Shown one piece after another: positions 26,245 through 34,869 of a stretch of 64,000 nt of DNA. Each line of letters opens with the position of its first letter. Positions within the stretch are counted from its first letter, which is position 1. The DNA is from Bacillota bacterium (GTDB taxonomy: Bacteria > Bacillota > Clostridia > Oscillospirales > Ruminococcaceae): the NCBI GenBank assembly GCA_023460535.1, contig JAEWPV010000020.1, positions 124,001 to 188,000 on the forward strand, given 5' to 3'. Position numbers and translations under genes: made by a program. The notes below the pieces were generated by a model. The model made no database searches. It saw only the letters and a program-made list of their open reading frames with translations, and was not told the origin of the DNA.

Positions 26245-27625
26245 CAATACTGCTCCTTTTGTTCAATAGCTTCGGGAATATCTCCTCAAGCCGTCGTTGT
26301 TTCTCAATGGAAAAAACCTGAATATTGGTAAAGCTGTAGGATGTGTTAGTTGTTAAGTTTGCAATGCGCTGAGAATACCCATTAAAAAACTGGGTGAACT
26401 CGCCAGGACAAAACAGAGTCATATCAATGCGATTACCGGTTACAAGCAGTTCAAACTCCAAGTGTCCGATCTCTTCTACTTCAACAGTAAAGAACACCTT
26501 GCTGGATGACGTACCGGATTCACCCTTCTCATTATCCGGATCAATCCACAGCTCCGCAAATGCGGTCGTGTTCTCGTCCGCGAATGGAAGTACATAATGC
26601 AAAAGCGGTGTGAACACTGTGGGAGCGGCAGCAAGGCTTTGTAATAAATTATAAACCTCCGCAGTGCCGGATAAGGAACCGTGGCTTAAGTGCTGCTCTA
26701 TTAAGCGTGATAACCCTTCGATGACCTTAGAGGACAAAACAGCTCCTTCGCTCTGCTTTGTCGCATTTTCTAGGTGCTGCGCAAGTAACTGTTTAAGCGA
26801 ATCCTTCATTTCTTCGGGTATTTGAGTCGAAAATTGTTCAAATGCGGAAGAAATTGCATCTTTTTCGTTTACAAACTTAGAAAGATTATATACAATTAGA
26901 GTAGTAAGACTTAACGTTTTTGCATTTGAATAGATGCTTTCGTTTATCTCGCGCAGAACACTGATTAGTGAATCCTTTAATTGCGCAAAACCTGCGCTAC
27001 CCGGTGTCATACTCTTAAAGTTAATAGAAAGTTTGGTAAGTGCCTCCGCAACATTTGGTAGACCGTTCATCAAATCAGAGAATTTTGCAAGGTTTGCACT
27101 GACCGATTCAAGAATATCCTTCGCATAAACCTGACTGGTTATTGCCTTTAGCAGTTGTCCGATATGGTCTCTGAGCTGAGGATTATCGTTAGCCGAAAGT
27201 AATGCGCGAATCGCATCAAAAAATTCTCCCTGAAAAGCCGAGATTCCCTGTTGCTGGCTTAGCATTTCGTTTAACAGCTCGCCCTCCTGCAGCATCAGTG
27301 TATTCAAAAGGCTGTTTAGTGAAATACTTGCCGAAGTATCTGCCGCGGTTCTGGACATTACAATACTTAACATGATTAGCCGCTTTAAAGAAGTGGCAAG
27401 CAGACCAGGATCGGATAGCAAAGCAGAAAGAGACCCGTTGGTTTGTCGCTCCGCATTCAGATTAAGGGTGTTGTTGTTTGGGGTTTCTCCGTGTTCGTTG
27501 GGCTTGGTTACCTTTGTTAAGTCAACTAGGTTAAACACATCCTGCGTCAGCTGTTGACCGGAACGTGGCATATTTACATAGTTTTTAGGAAGTATTGGGG
27601 TTGTTATTTTTAACATGTCAGACAT
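26231..27625 (-). CDS. FliK-like hook-length control domain protein (YlqG type)
   Basis: A 464-aa, mostly helical protein without signal peptide or membrane helix. The C-terminal 110 residues resemble the FliK Flg_hook domain: ELWIDPDNE, then KVFFTVEVEEIGHLEFELLV and SQRIANLTTNTSYSFTNIQ. The N-terminal 330 residues are Leu/Ser-rich and unlike FliK at 6187. The order, FliK-like then FlhB-C-like, mirrors ylqG-ylqH of B. subtilis. AAGGGGA precedes the ATG. The two proteins may interact as FliK and FlhB-C do; this is inference from the fold and coupling. Confidence 0.7.
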   Translation of the reverse strand: MSDMLKITTPILPKNYVNMPRSGQQLTQDVFNLVDLTKVTKPNEHGETPNNNTLNLNAERQTNGSLSALLSDPGLLATSLKRLIMLSIVMSRTAADTSASISLNSLLNTLMLQEGELLNEMLSQQQGISAFQGEFFDAIRALLSANDNPQLRDHIGQLLKAITSQVYAKDILESVSANLAKFSDLMNGLPNVAEALTKLSINFKSMTPGSAGFAQLKDSLISVLREINESIYSNAKTLSLTTLIVYNLSKFVNEKDAISSAFEQFSTQIPEEMKDSLKQLLAQHLENATKQSEGAVLSSKVIEGLSRLIEQHLSHGSLSGTAEVYNLLQSLAAAPTVFTPLLHYVLPFADENTTAFAELWIDPDNEKGESGTSSSKVFFTVEVEEIGHLEFELLVTGNRIDMTLFCPGEFTQFFNGYSQRIANLTTNTSYSFTNIQVFSIEKQRRLEEIFPKLLNKRSSIDVRV

Positions 27626-27661
27626 GGCGTTCCCCTTACCTTTTATTTTATACTATTTCTA

Positions 27662-27688
27662 TTATCGTTTCTAAACGGTAAAAATTCA
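27662..27688 (-). promoter_or_regulatory. Candidate sigma-D promoter for the reverse-strand pair
   Basis: On the minus strand, TGAA (27688-27685), a spacer of exactly 15, then AACGATAA (27669-27662). This resembles the sigma-28 consensus TAAA-N15-GCCGATAA, with the CGATAA core kept. It lies about 37 bases upstream of the FliK-like start. It is the only good sigma-D-like site I found in the gaps examined by eye. Confidence 0.45.
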
Positions 27689-27792
27689 ACCAAAGTAAAG
27701 AATTTATTATTTATCCCTAACCCGTTTTGGCTTTGGATGAATTGTAAATAGATTAGCATAGGCATTGAAATATGTAGTCAGTAGGTGATAAC

Positions 27793-29910
27793 ATGAACAA
27801 ATTTGACGCTAACCTCGAATCAATGCTGGATACCTTTATCTTTGAAAGTAATACGCTACTGGAACAACTGGATGGGATTCTTCTCAAAGCAGAAAAGCAG
27901 AATGTAATGGATCAGGAAGATATCAATGAGATCTTCCGAATTATGCACACCATAAAAGGCTCTGCCGCCATGATGGGCATCGAGAACGTATCGGTTGTCG
28001 CTCACCGAATTGAGGATATGTTTTACATTATCCGTGAAAACAAAGATGCTGCATCCGATTACAGCTCAATCTATGATATCGTATTTCAAGGCTCCGACTT
28101 TATTAAAAATGAGATTGAAACGATACAGGACGAGTCAACCTCCCCGGAAAATCCCGACGAGTTGATCGTCCTGATTGAAGACCAGATTGAACTGATTAAA
28201 GGTGGAAAGCCCAAAGCCAAAAAGAAAAAACAGGCAGAGAAAAAATCGTTTGAAATTGAGTTGCCCAAACAGGACAATGCGGACGAACCACAGGGGCAGC
28301 AGATAATGTCTACCCCACAAACGGAACAAGAACCCATCTTGCCCGAACAAGAACAAAGCCCAATGAGCGTTGTGCGTGTATTCTTTGAAGACGGCTGCAA
28401 GATGGAGAACATTCGAGCCTTTATGCTCATAAATAACCTGAAGGACTATTGCGAAAAGCTTGAGTTTGAACCCTCGGATATAGAGATTAACCAGGCAAGT
28501 GCCAAGCAGATTATTGACAACGGCTTTATTGTTTCGTTTATACCTTATACAAGCAACGAGGAGATATACAAGCTTATAGAAAGCTCGTTGTACATCAAGT
28601 CATATGAACCGCTTGGCAATGACACGAAGGTGATAGAGCAGACCAAGGCCGCTGTTCAGGAGCAAAAACAACAAGTCGAAAAGCAGGTAGCAGAGATTGA
28701 GACGGTTAACAATGCCGTGGCGCAGAGCAAGGTTTCCAAACAAAACCTGATTAGCGTGAATCTCAACAAGCTAGACGAGCTGATGGATTTGGTTGGAGAG
28801 CTTGTTATTACCGAGTCGATGGTTATCTCAAACCCTGATTTAAAGGGATTGCAGATAGAGAACTTTACAAAGGCATCCCGACAGCTTCGCAAGCTGACAG
28901 ACGAACTTCAGGATATTGTAATGTCCATTCGAATGGTTCCGATTTCCGGCGTGTTTAATAAGATGAACCGCATTGTACGCGATATGAGCAAAAAGCTGGA
29001 TAAGGATGTTGAGCTCATTCTGATCGGCGAGGATACCGAGGTGGATAAAACCATTATCGACAGCCTTGGAGATCCGCTGATGCACCTGATCCGCAACGCG
29101 ATGGATCACGGTTTGGAGCCGAAAGAGGAACGTCTTGCGAAAGGGAAAACCGGCGCGGGAAGAATTATACTCTCTGCTAAGAATACAGCAGGAGAGGTTG
29201 TTATTCAGGTATCGGATGACGGTGCGGGAATAAACCCGTCCGTGATTCTGAAAAAGGCGCGGGCAAACGGCTTATTGACCAAGAGCGATGCGGAGTATAC
29301 CGACAAGGAGATATATAACCTCATTCTTCTTCCGGGCTTTTCAACCAGCCAGATGGTCACCGAGTTTTCGGGGCGCGGTGTTGGAATGGATGTTGTTAAA
29401 AAGAATATTGAAAAGGTCGGCGGCTCAATTAGTATTTCAAGCAAGCTTGGCAAAGGTACAACCTTCAGCATAAAGATTCCGCTCACACTGGCTATTGTTG
29501 ACGGCATGGAGATTTCGGTAGGCGGTTCGATTATGACCATCCCGATTACCTCGATCCGTGAGTCCTTTAAGATTTCCGCGAAGCAGATTGTCAAGGACGT
29601 AAACGGGAACGAAATGGTGATGATTCGCGGCGAATGCTACCCGGTTATCCGCTTGTTCCAGGCATTTGGTATTGAAACTGCCGTGCAGCAGATTTTAGAC
29701 GGCATTATTATCCTTGTGGAAACCGAGGATAAGGCGGTTTGCCTGCTTGCGGATCAGTTAATTGGTGAGCAGCAGGTTGTGGTAAAGCCGCTGCCCAGTT
29801 ATCTGAATCGCTTTAGTGTCAAGGAATGTGGTATTGCCGGATGTACCATCTTAGGTGATGGTAGCATAAGCCTGATTCTTGATATCAAAAATCTTATCGC
29901 GAACAATTAG
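27793..29910 (+). CDS. cheA: Chemotaxis histidine kinase CheA
   Basis: Receptor-coupled kinase (705 aa) that phosphorylates CheY and CheB. Domains in order: Hpt with phosphoacceptor H52 in IMHTIKGSAAMMG; a charged Gln/Glu/Lys linker around a P2-like response-regulator-binding domain (about 190-280); the dimerisation helices (about 315-390); the ATPase domain with VSDDGAGI and SGRGVGMDVVKKN; and the C-terminal CheW-like domain (about 570-700). It starts the second + strand chemotaxis block. The upstream 167-base gap is shared with the reverse-strand FliK-like gene. Confidence 0.96.
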   Translation: MNKFDANLESMLDTFIFESNTLLEQLDGILLKAEKQNVMDQEDINEIFRIMHTIKGSAAMMGIENVSVVAHRIEDMFYIIRENKDAASDYSSIYDIVFQGSDFIKNEIETIQDESTSPENPDELIVLIEDQIELIKGGKPKAKKKKQAEKKSFEIELPKQDNADEPQGQQIMSTPQTEQEPILPEQEQSPMSVVRVFFEDGCKMENIRAFMLINNLKDYCEKLEFEPSDIEINQASAKQIIDNGFIVSFIPYTSNEEIYKLIESSLYIKSYEPLGNDTKVIEQTKAAVQEQKQQVEKQVAEIETVNNAVAQSKVSKQNLISVNLNKLDELMDLVGELVITESMVISNPDLKGLQIENFTKASRQLRKLTDELQDIVMSIRMVPISGVFNKMNRIVRDMSKKLDKDVELILIGEDTEVDKTIIDSLGDPLMHLIRNAMDHGLEPKEERLAKGKTGAGRIILSAKNTAGEVVIQVSDDGAGINPSVILKKARANGLLTKSDAEYTDKEIYNLILLPGFSTSQMVTEFSGRGVGMDVVKKNIEKVGGSISISSKLGKGTTFSIKIPLTLAIVDGMEISVGGSIMTIPITSIRESFKISAKQIVKDVNGNEMVMIRGECYPVIRLFQAFGIETAVQQILDGIIILVETEDKAVCLLADQLIGEQQVVVKPLPSYLNRFSVKECGIAGCTILGDGSISLILDIKNLIANN

Positions 29911-29951
29911 CCGACCGGCAAGGAATTTCTAGTTGAAAGGAAGATGTGTTT

Positions 29952-30464
29952 ATGGCACAGTTTTTAGAAGATTTTCAAGAAGACGTAGAGGATTCGCTTA
30001 AAGAGAAATATCTGACCTTTATTATTGACGAGCAATCCTATTGCATTGATATTCGCTATGTAATAGAGATTATTGTGGTTCAGCCCATTACACAGGTTCC
30101 CGAGCTGCCGGAGTACATCAAGGGCATCATAAATCTCAGAGGCAAGGTCATTCCGGTGCTCGATGTTCGCCTTCGTTTTGGCAAAGAGGAACGCCCTTAT
30201 GATGATAAAACCTGTTTTGTGGTTGTTGACGTTGCCGGAAACTCGGTGGGTATTATTGTTGACGAAGTGGAAGAGGTCATGCAGATTCTTGATGAAAACG
30301 TCGCCCAACCACCCAGCTTCAGCAAAAACGGCTCCAGTAGATATGTAAAAGGCATTGGAAAGATCGGCGAACAGGTTAAACTCATTCTTGATTGCCAGAA
30401 GCTGCTCAGCGACGATGAGATTGATGAAATTGTGGCTATAACGGACAATGCAATATCAAAATAA
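29952..30464 (+). CDS. cheW: Chemotaxis coupling protein CheW
   Basis: Scaffold that couples CheA to chemoreceptors. Family blocks are LTFIIDEQSYCIDIRYVIEI, YIKGIINLRGKVIPVLDVRL and NSVGIIVDEVEEVMQI. I use ATG 29952, eight bases after AAAGGAAG; the in-frame GTG at 29946 is too close to that site. The gene is 42 bases behind cheA and ends at a strong terminator. Confidence 0.95.
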   Translation: MAQFLEDFQEDVEDSLKEKYLTFIIDEQSYCIDIRYVIEIIVVQPITQVPELPEYIKGIINLRGKVIPVLDVRLRFGKEERPYDDKTCFVVVDVAGNSVGIIVDEVEEVMQILDENVAQPPSFSKNGSSRYVKGIGKIGEQVKLILDCQKLLSDDEIDEIVAITDNAISK

Positions 30465-30481
30465 CCGAATTATGTATTACT

Positions 30482-30514
30482 ATAGCGACAGGTTAACCGC
30501 TTGTCGCTATTTTT
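30482..30514 (+). terminator. Intrinsic terminator after cheW
   Basis: ATAGCGACA (30482-30490) pairs with TGTCGCTAT (30502-30510), followed directly by TTTT. The 11-base loop contains a small inner repeat GGTTAACC. It separates cheA-cheW from cheR-cheB and may reduce transcription of the adaptation enzymes. Confidence 0.8.
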
Positions 30515-30570
30515 CCCACTAGACTACGTTACTAATATGGCGCAGTTTCAGAAAGGCATGGGATTCATTT

Positions 30571-31380
30571 ATGATTACACTCACCGATTCGGAGTTCGAA
30601 CAGGTATCCGGTTATCTTAAGCAGCATTATGGTATTAACCTTACCAAAAAACGAACACTGATCGAAAGTAGAATGGCCTCGACGCTTACGGAAAAAGGGT
30701 TTGATAACTATACCGATTATTTTCGGTTTGTGTTAAATGATCAAACGAAAAAAGAAATGTCTCTTTTAATCAATAAACTAACGACCAATCACACCTATTT
30801 CTACCGCGAAGAGGAGCATTTTCGTTATTTTCAGACGGTTTTACTGCCAGAGTATGAGAAAAGCAACCGTGACCATGAGATTCGTATATGGAGTGCCGGT
30901 TGTTCTTCCGGTGAAGAGCCATATACGCTTGCGATGGTAATCGCTGATTATTTTGGTTTAAACAAATCAAAATGGAAGACGAAGATTTTAGCTACCGACA
31001 TATCGCTTAAGGTTCTTGACAAGGCGCAGAAAGGGATATATGCCGAAGACTCGTTGCAAAACCTTCCTGCTGCATGGAAGACCAAGTACTTCGACCGAGT
31101 AGATGAGAAGAATTATCAGGTGAAACAAGCAATAAGAGACGAGGTTATTTTTAAGCAGCTGAATTTGATGGATAATTTCGTGTTTGCGAAAAAGTTTGAC
31201 CTTATTTTATGCAGGAACGTAATGATATATTTTGATCTTCAAACAAAGCAAAACTTAGTTGAAAAGTATTATAACGCAACGAAAAGTGGGGGTCACCTGT
31301 TCATCGGTCACGCTGAAACGATTTCTCGGGAGTCCTCAAAATACAAGTACATTATGCCTGCCATCTATTACAAGGATTAA
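30571..31380 (+). CDS. cheR: Chemoreceptor methyltransferase CheR
   Basis: Adds methyl groups from S-adenosylmethionine to receptor glutamates. The N-terminal helical domain contains LINKLTTNHTYFYREEEHF. The SAM-binding motif is IRIWSAGCSSGEEPYTLAM, followed by ILATDISLKVL and the FDLILCRNVMIYFD block. The length of 269 aa is standard. GAAAGG lies upstream of the ATG. It precedes cheB, its opposing enzyme. Confidence 0.95.
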   Translation: MITLTDSEFEQVSGYLKQHYGINLTKKRTLIESRMASTLTEKGFDNYTDYFRFVLNDQTKKEMSLLINKLTTNHTYFYREEEHFRYFQTVLLPEYEKSNRDHEIRIWSAGCSSGEEPYTLAMVIADYFGLNKSKWKTKILATDISLKVLDKAQKGIYAEDSLQNLPAAWKTKYFDRVDEKNYQVKQAIRDEVIFKQLNLMDNFVFAKKFDLILCRNVMIYFDLQTKQNLVEKYYNATKSGGHLFIGHAETISRESSKYKYIMPAIYYKD

Positions 31381-31494
31381 GTGTCTGACGAATGAATTTG
31401 AAAGCATTGTGTAATACAAAGCATAACAGGTTCCCGGTTAATGCGAATCGATTTCATCGAACTGCCGAAGAATCGGAAGGGATTGATTATATCT

Positions 31495-32526
31495 ATGAAA
31501 ATTAAAAAGATCAGGACTTTGGTAGTGGATGACTCGATTCTTTTTCGTCAGTTTATGCTCAAAAGTCTTAATGAAGACGCTGCCATTGAGGTGGTGGGAA
31601 CGGCGGCAGATCCCGAAGAAGCGCTGAAACTGATTAAAGAATTAAAGCCGCAGGTTATAACGATGGATGTTGAGATGCCGAAGATGAACGGTATCGATTT
31701 TATTAAAAAAATAATGCCGGAGCATCCCGTTCCGGTCGTAGTTGTCACTTCACTTCCCCTTAATGCATTGGAAGCTTTAGATGCGGGCGCCGTCGATTTT
31801 GTTAGCAAGCCAAAGGTAAAGAACTCTTCTGACCTGTTCAACTTTTCGCATGAACTGGTTATCAAAGTAAAGATAGCATCGATGGCAAAGCTGAAAAAGC
31901 CCACGCCGCTTATTAAGCAGGAACACGTATCGTTGGGATCCCTAAAGACAGCCGACAATCTGGTTATAGCAATCGGTGCATCCACCGGCGGTACAGATGC
32001 GACCGTGTCGGTTATTGAAAACTTGCCGTCAACGACCCCTGGAATTGTAGTAGTGCAGCATATGCCCGAGAAATTCACCAAAATGTATGCGGAGCGTCTG
32101 AACCGCATTTGCAAGATGGAGGTGAAAGAGGCCGAGGACGGCGACCGTGTATTTACTGGTAGAATTCTAATTGCTCCGGGCGATTTCCAGATGAGGCTGA
32201 TCAAAGATTCCAAAGGGTATGCTGTGCGGTGCGAGCGAGGTGAAAAGGTAAGCGGACACTGCCCTTCGGTTGATGTTTTGTTTGAGTCGGTTTCTAAGGT
32301 GGCGGGGAAAAACGCAGTAGGCATTATTCTTACGGGTATGGGGGCGGACGGTGCAAAGGGTTTGCTCAGCATGAAGAACGCCGGTGCATATACGATTGGG
32401 CAAAACAAAGAGACTTCTGTGGTTTATGGTATGCCGATGGTAGCGTTTAATATCGGGGCGGTAGCAAAGCAGGCCGCGATAAATGATATTGCTTCGTTGC
32501 TTTGCGCTTACATCAATAAACTTTGA
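31495..32526 (+). CDS. cheB: Chemoreceptor methylesterase/response regulator CheB
   Basis: Removes receptor methyl groups when phosphorylated by CheA. The receiver domain shows LVVDDSILFR, the acceptor Asp in VITMDVEMPKMNG and Lys in FVSKPKV. The esterase domain has the catalytic triad blocks IGASTGGTDA (Ser), VVQHMPEKFT (His) and LTGMGADGAKG (Asp). I start at ATG 31495, with GGAAGG about 12 bases upstream. The in-frame ATG at 31441 would add 18 residues absent from the family. Confidence 0.93.
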   Translation: MKIKKIRTLVVDDSILFRQFMLKSLNEDAAIEVVGTAADPEEALKLIKELKPQVITMDVEMPKMNGIDFIKKIMPEHPVPVVVVTSLPLNALEALDAGAVDFVSKPKVKNSSDLFNFSHELVIKVKIASMAKLKKPTPLIKQEHVSLGSLKTADNLVIAIGASTGGTDATVSVIENLPSTTPGIVVVQHMPEKFTKMYAERLNRICKMEVKEAEDGDRVFTGRILIAPGDFQMRLIKDSKGYAVRCERGEKVSGHCPSVDVLFESVSKVAGKNAVGIILTGMGADGAKGLLSMKNAGAYTIGQNKETSVVYGMPMVAFNIGAVAKQAAINDIASLLCAYINKL

Positions 32527-32623
32527 TGTTTAGAATTTCGCCTATTGATACCAAAAAAGGGGATTGCAGTGTCCCGAACAATGACATCACGGTTTAGTGT
32601 TGAGCGACCAAAAGGAGATTCTA

Positions 32624-33421
32624 TTGAGAAGAGTTCTAATTCTCTACCACAGTGGAGTAGGTAACACAAAGCTCATTGCCGATTTGATTGAGAAATTCTT
32701 TCGCGGCGAGTATATAACCCGCATCTTATCAGTAGAGCATCTGCATGCGATAGAGGAAATCAACTCGTACGATTTCTTCGTAATCGGTTTTCCAACGTAT
32801 CACTGTACACCATCTAAGACTATACGATCTTTTTTGAACAATCTCCCTGTTTTTACAATACCAAAACGAATTTTTATATTTACCACCTGTGGATGGTATA
32901 GCGGAAATACGCTGCGTATCTTTGCCAAAGAAGCAAAAGTTAAAAACTTGTTAACTGTACTATCTCGTTCATATCGATGTCCCGCAACCGATGGATTGCT
33001 CCTGTTCCCGCGGCTAAACTGTCTGGCTCGTTTTGAGCATAAACTGGTCAAAACGATTGAGAGAGACGTCAGGGACGCTCAGCTTCGTTTTTCGTTTGAA
33101 GAGAAAGAGCAAATTCCTAGTTTTAACCTAATAAGTATTCTAAATTACCCAAACAAAATTTTAGGATTAAAGCTTGCTCCTTTGGTTGTGCTGAATAAGG
33201 ACAATTGCATCCGTTGTCGTCGATGCGAGATTAGCTGTTATCATCGTTGTTTTACATTGGACGAAGAGGGATACCCGTTTTACTCGAATCCAGCATGTGA
33301 GCATTGCTATCGCTGTATCCATCAGTGCCCGCAAAGAGCACTGTCTATCTTTCGTCGACGCGATTTTAAACAGCTTGATGCCAAGTTTTATCAAGGTGCT
33401 TTACGTTCACTGCTTAAATGA
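32624..33421 (+). CDS. EFR1-type flavodoxin/2x[4Fe-4S] ferredoxin protein
   Basis: Redox protein with an N-terminal flavodoxin-like fold (YHSGVGNTKLIADLI, then VIGFPTYHCTPSKTIRSFL and FIFTTCGWYSG) and a C-terminal bi-cluster ferredoxin (CIRCRRCEISC...CEHCYRCIHQCP). Proteins of this type are common in anaerobic Clostridia; electron partner and pathway are unknown. The start is TTG 32624, six bases after AAAGGAG; the upstream GTG 32597 has no ribosome site. It follows cheB by 97 bases and may be cotranscribed, but a chemotaxis role is not implied by its sequence. Confidence 0.83.
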   Translation: MRRVLILYHSGVGNTKLIADLIEKFFRGEYITRILSVEHLHAIEEINSYDFFVIGFPTYHCTPSKTIRSFLNNLPVFTIPKRIFIFTTCGWYSGNTLRIFAKEAKVKNLLTVLSRSYRCPATDGLLLFPRLNCLARFEHKLVKTIERDVRDAQLRFSFEEKEQIPSFNLISILNYPNKILGLKLAPLVVLNKDNCIRCRRCEISCYHRCFTLDEEGYPFYSNPACEHCYRCIHQCPQRALSIFRRRDFKQLDAKFYQGALRSLLK

Positions 33422-33425
33422 CAAA

Positions 33426-33457
33426 ACCGCCCTGTTTGCGTAAGCAAACAGGGCGGT
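33426..33457 (-). terminator. Intrinsic terminator of glyA
   Basis: A perfect 14-bp stem: ACCGCCCTGTTTGC (33426-33439), loop GTAA, GCAAACAGGGCGGT (33444-33457). On the minus strand a TTTTGT tail follows, which suits glyA. It also lies just after the converging + strand redox gene and can serve both directions. Confidence 0.88.
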
Positions 33458-33473
33458 ACCCGTTTATACAACG

Positions 33474-34727
33474 TTATTCATAAAGGGGGAACTTTGCGCA
33501 CAGCGCGTTAACTCCTGCACGAATCTCATCCGCTTTTGCCTCGAAGTCGGTGGATGCAAGATAAATAAACCGTGCAATCTGCTCCATTTCAGCAGCACCA
33601 AAACCACGTGTGGTAACCGCGGGGGTTCCGATACGCACGCCGCTTGTGATAAATGGGCTTTGCGGATCGTTGGGAATGGCGTTTTTGTTCACGGTGATAT
33701 AGACCTCGTCCAATCTATGCTCAAGCTCCTTGCCGGTAATCCCGACCTTGCGCAGGTCAACCAGCATCAGGTGGTTATCGGTGCCGCCGGAGACCAAATC
33801 AAAGCCCTGCTTAACCAGTGCCTGTGCAAGCGCAGCGGCGTTGGAGGCAACCTTGGTCTGATACGCCTTGAACTCATCAGAAAGCGCCTCCCCAAGACAT
33901 ACCGCCTTGGCAGCGATGATGTGCATCAGCGGTCCGCCCTGCGTGCCTGGGAAGATTGCCTTGTCAATTGCTTTGCCAAGCTCCTGTTTGCAAAGGATCA
34001 TCCCGCCCCGGGGTCCGCGAAGCGTTTTGTGTGTTGTGGTTGTCACAACATCCGCATATGGCACGGGAGACGGGTGAACACCAGCCGCTACAAGACCGGC
34101 AATGTGCGCCATATCCACCATAAAATAAGCGCCAACCTTTTTGGCTATCTCCGAAAGGCGGGCAAAATCAATCACTCTGGGGTAAGCGCTGGCACCGGCA
34201 ACAATCATTTTGGGCTTGTGCTCGGTAGCAAGCGCCAAAACCTTATCGTAGTTAATGCGATGGGTATCATCGTCTACGGTATAGGGGATGAAATTATAGT
34301 ATTTACCGGACATGTTCACCGGCGAACCATGGGTCAAATGACCGCCGTGCGCCAAACTCATACCAAGCACTGTATCTCCCGGGTTAAGCAGTGCAAAATA
34401 CACGGCAAGGTTTGCCTGTGCACCCGAGTGGGGTTGTACGTTGGCATACTCTGCGCCAAACAGTTTTTTGGCGCGCTCAATCGCAATATTCTCAACAATA
34501 TCTACGCATTGACAACCGCCGTAATAACGTTTTGCAGGGTAACCCTCTGCGTATTTATTGGTTAATACGCTTCCCATCGCCGCCATGACGGCGGGAGAAA
34601 CGATGTTCTCAGAGGCAATTAACTCAATGTTGCGCTTTTGACGCTCCAGTTCAAGCCGCATGGCATCGCTTACTTCTTTATCGGCTTCCCCGACAAAACC
34701 AATGGTATCGAGTAGATTGTTAAACAT
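33474..34727 (-). CDS. glyA: Serine hydroxymethyltransferase GlyA
   Basis: PLP enzyme that interconverts serine and glycine and feeds one-carbon units to tetrahydrofolate. The PLP lysine lies in VVTTTTHKTLRGPRGG. Other family blocks are IELIASENIVSPAVMAAMGS, KYAEGYPAKRYYGGC and QPHSGAQANLAVYFALLNPG. The start chosen is ATG 34727, giving 417 aa, with AAAGGG nine bases upstream; the in-frame TTG at 34745 precedes that site. It has its own promoter and terminator and is a single-gene unit. Confidence 0.96.
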   Translation of the reverse strand: MFNNLLDTIGFVGEADKEVSDAMRLELERQKRNIELIASENIVSPAVMAAMGSVLTNKYAEGYPAKRYYGGCQCVDIVENIAIERAKKLFGAEYANVQPHSGAQANLAVYFALLNPGDTVLGMSLAHGGHLTHGSPVNMSGKYYNFIPYTVDDDTHRINYDKVLALATEHKPKMIVAGASAYPRVIDFARLSEIAKKVGAYFMVDMAHIAGLVAAGVHPSPVPYADVVTTTTHKTLRGPRGGMILCKQELGKAIDKAIFPGTQGGPLMHIIAAKAVCLGEALSDEFKAYQTKVASNAAALAQALVKQGFDLVSGGTDNHLMLVDLRKVGITGKELEHRLDEVYITVNKNAIPNDPQSPFITSGVRIGTPAVTTRGFGAAEMEQIARFIYLASTDFEAKADEIRAGVNALCAKFPLYE

Positions 34728-34766
34728 CCTGTTCCGCCCTTTCAATCGTTGTTAGTGTCAAATTTA

Positions 34767-34794
34767 ATTATACCTTATTTTGTGCCTAATGCAA
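34767..34794 (-). promoter_or_regulatory. Sigma-A promoter of glyA
   Basis: On the minus strand TTGCAT (34794-34789), a 16-base spacer and TATAAT (34772-34767). It lies about 40 bases upstream of the glyA start. Both hexamers are close to consensus. No purine or glycine riboswitch is visible in the short leader. Confidence 0.6.
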
Positions 34795-34822
34795 GCACAC
34801 TGTTTTATTGGTGTAGCTTATT

Positions 34823-34848
34823 TGGTATAATAGAATCCTATTATACCA
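34823..34848. promoter_or_regulatory. Perfect palindrome carrying an extended -10 box on both strands
   Basis: TGGTATAATAG (34823-34833), AATC, CTATTATACCA (34838-34848). Each arm, read outward on its own strand, is a TGn-TATAAT extended -10 element. The + strand copy lies about 40 bases before the DUF2752 gene. It can also be an operator, since the palindrome covers the -10 region. No strong -35 box is seen for the + strand copy. Confidence 0.6.
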
Positions 34849-34869
34849 TTATGTCAGGATGGGCTGCGA

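Noticed and set aside
31548..32408. Open frame of 286 codons on the - strand
   Set aside because: Fully antisense to cheB with unnatural composition (Ser/Ile/Pro-rich) and no ribosome site.
33660..34565. Long open frame (301 codons) on the + strand
   Set aside because: It lies fully antisense to glyA, has no ribosome site and no recognisable motif; it reflects the codon pattern of glyA.
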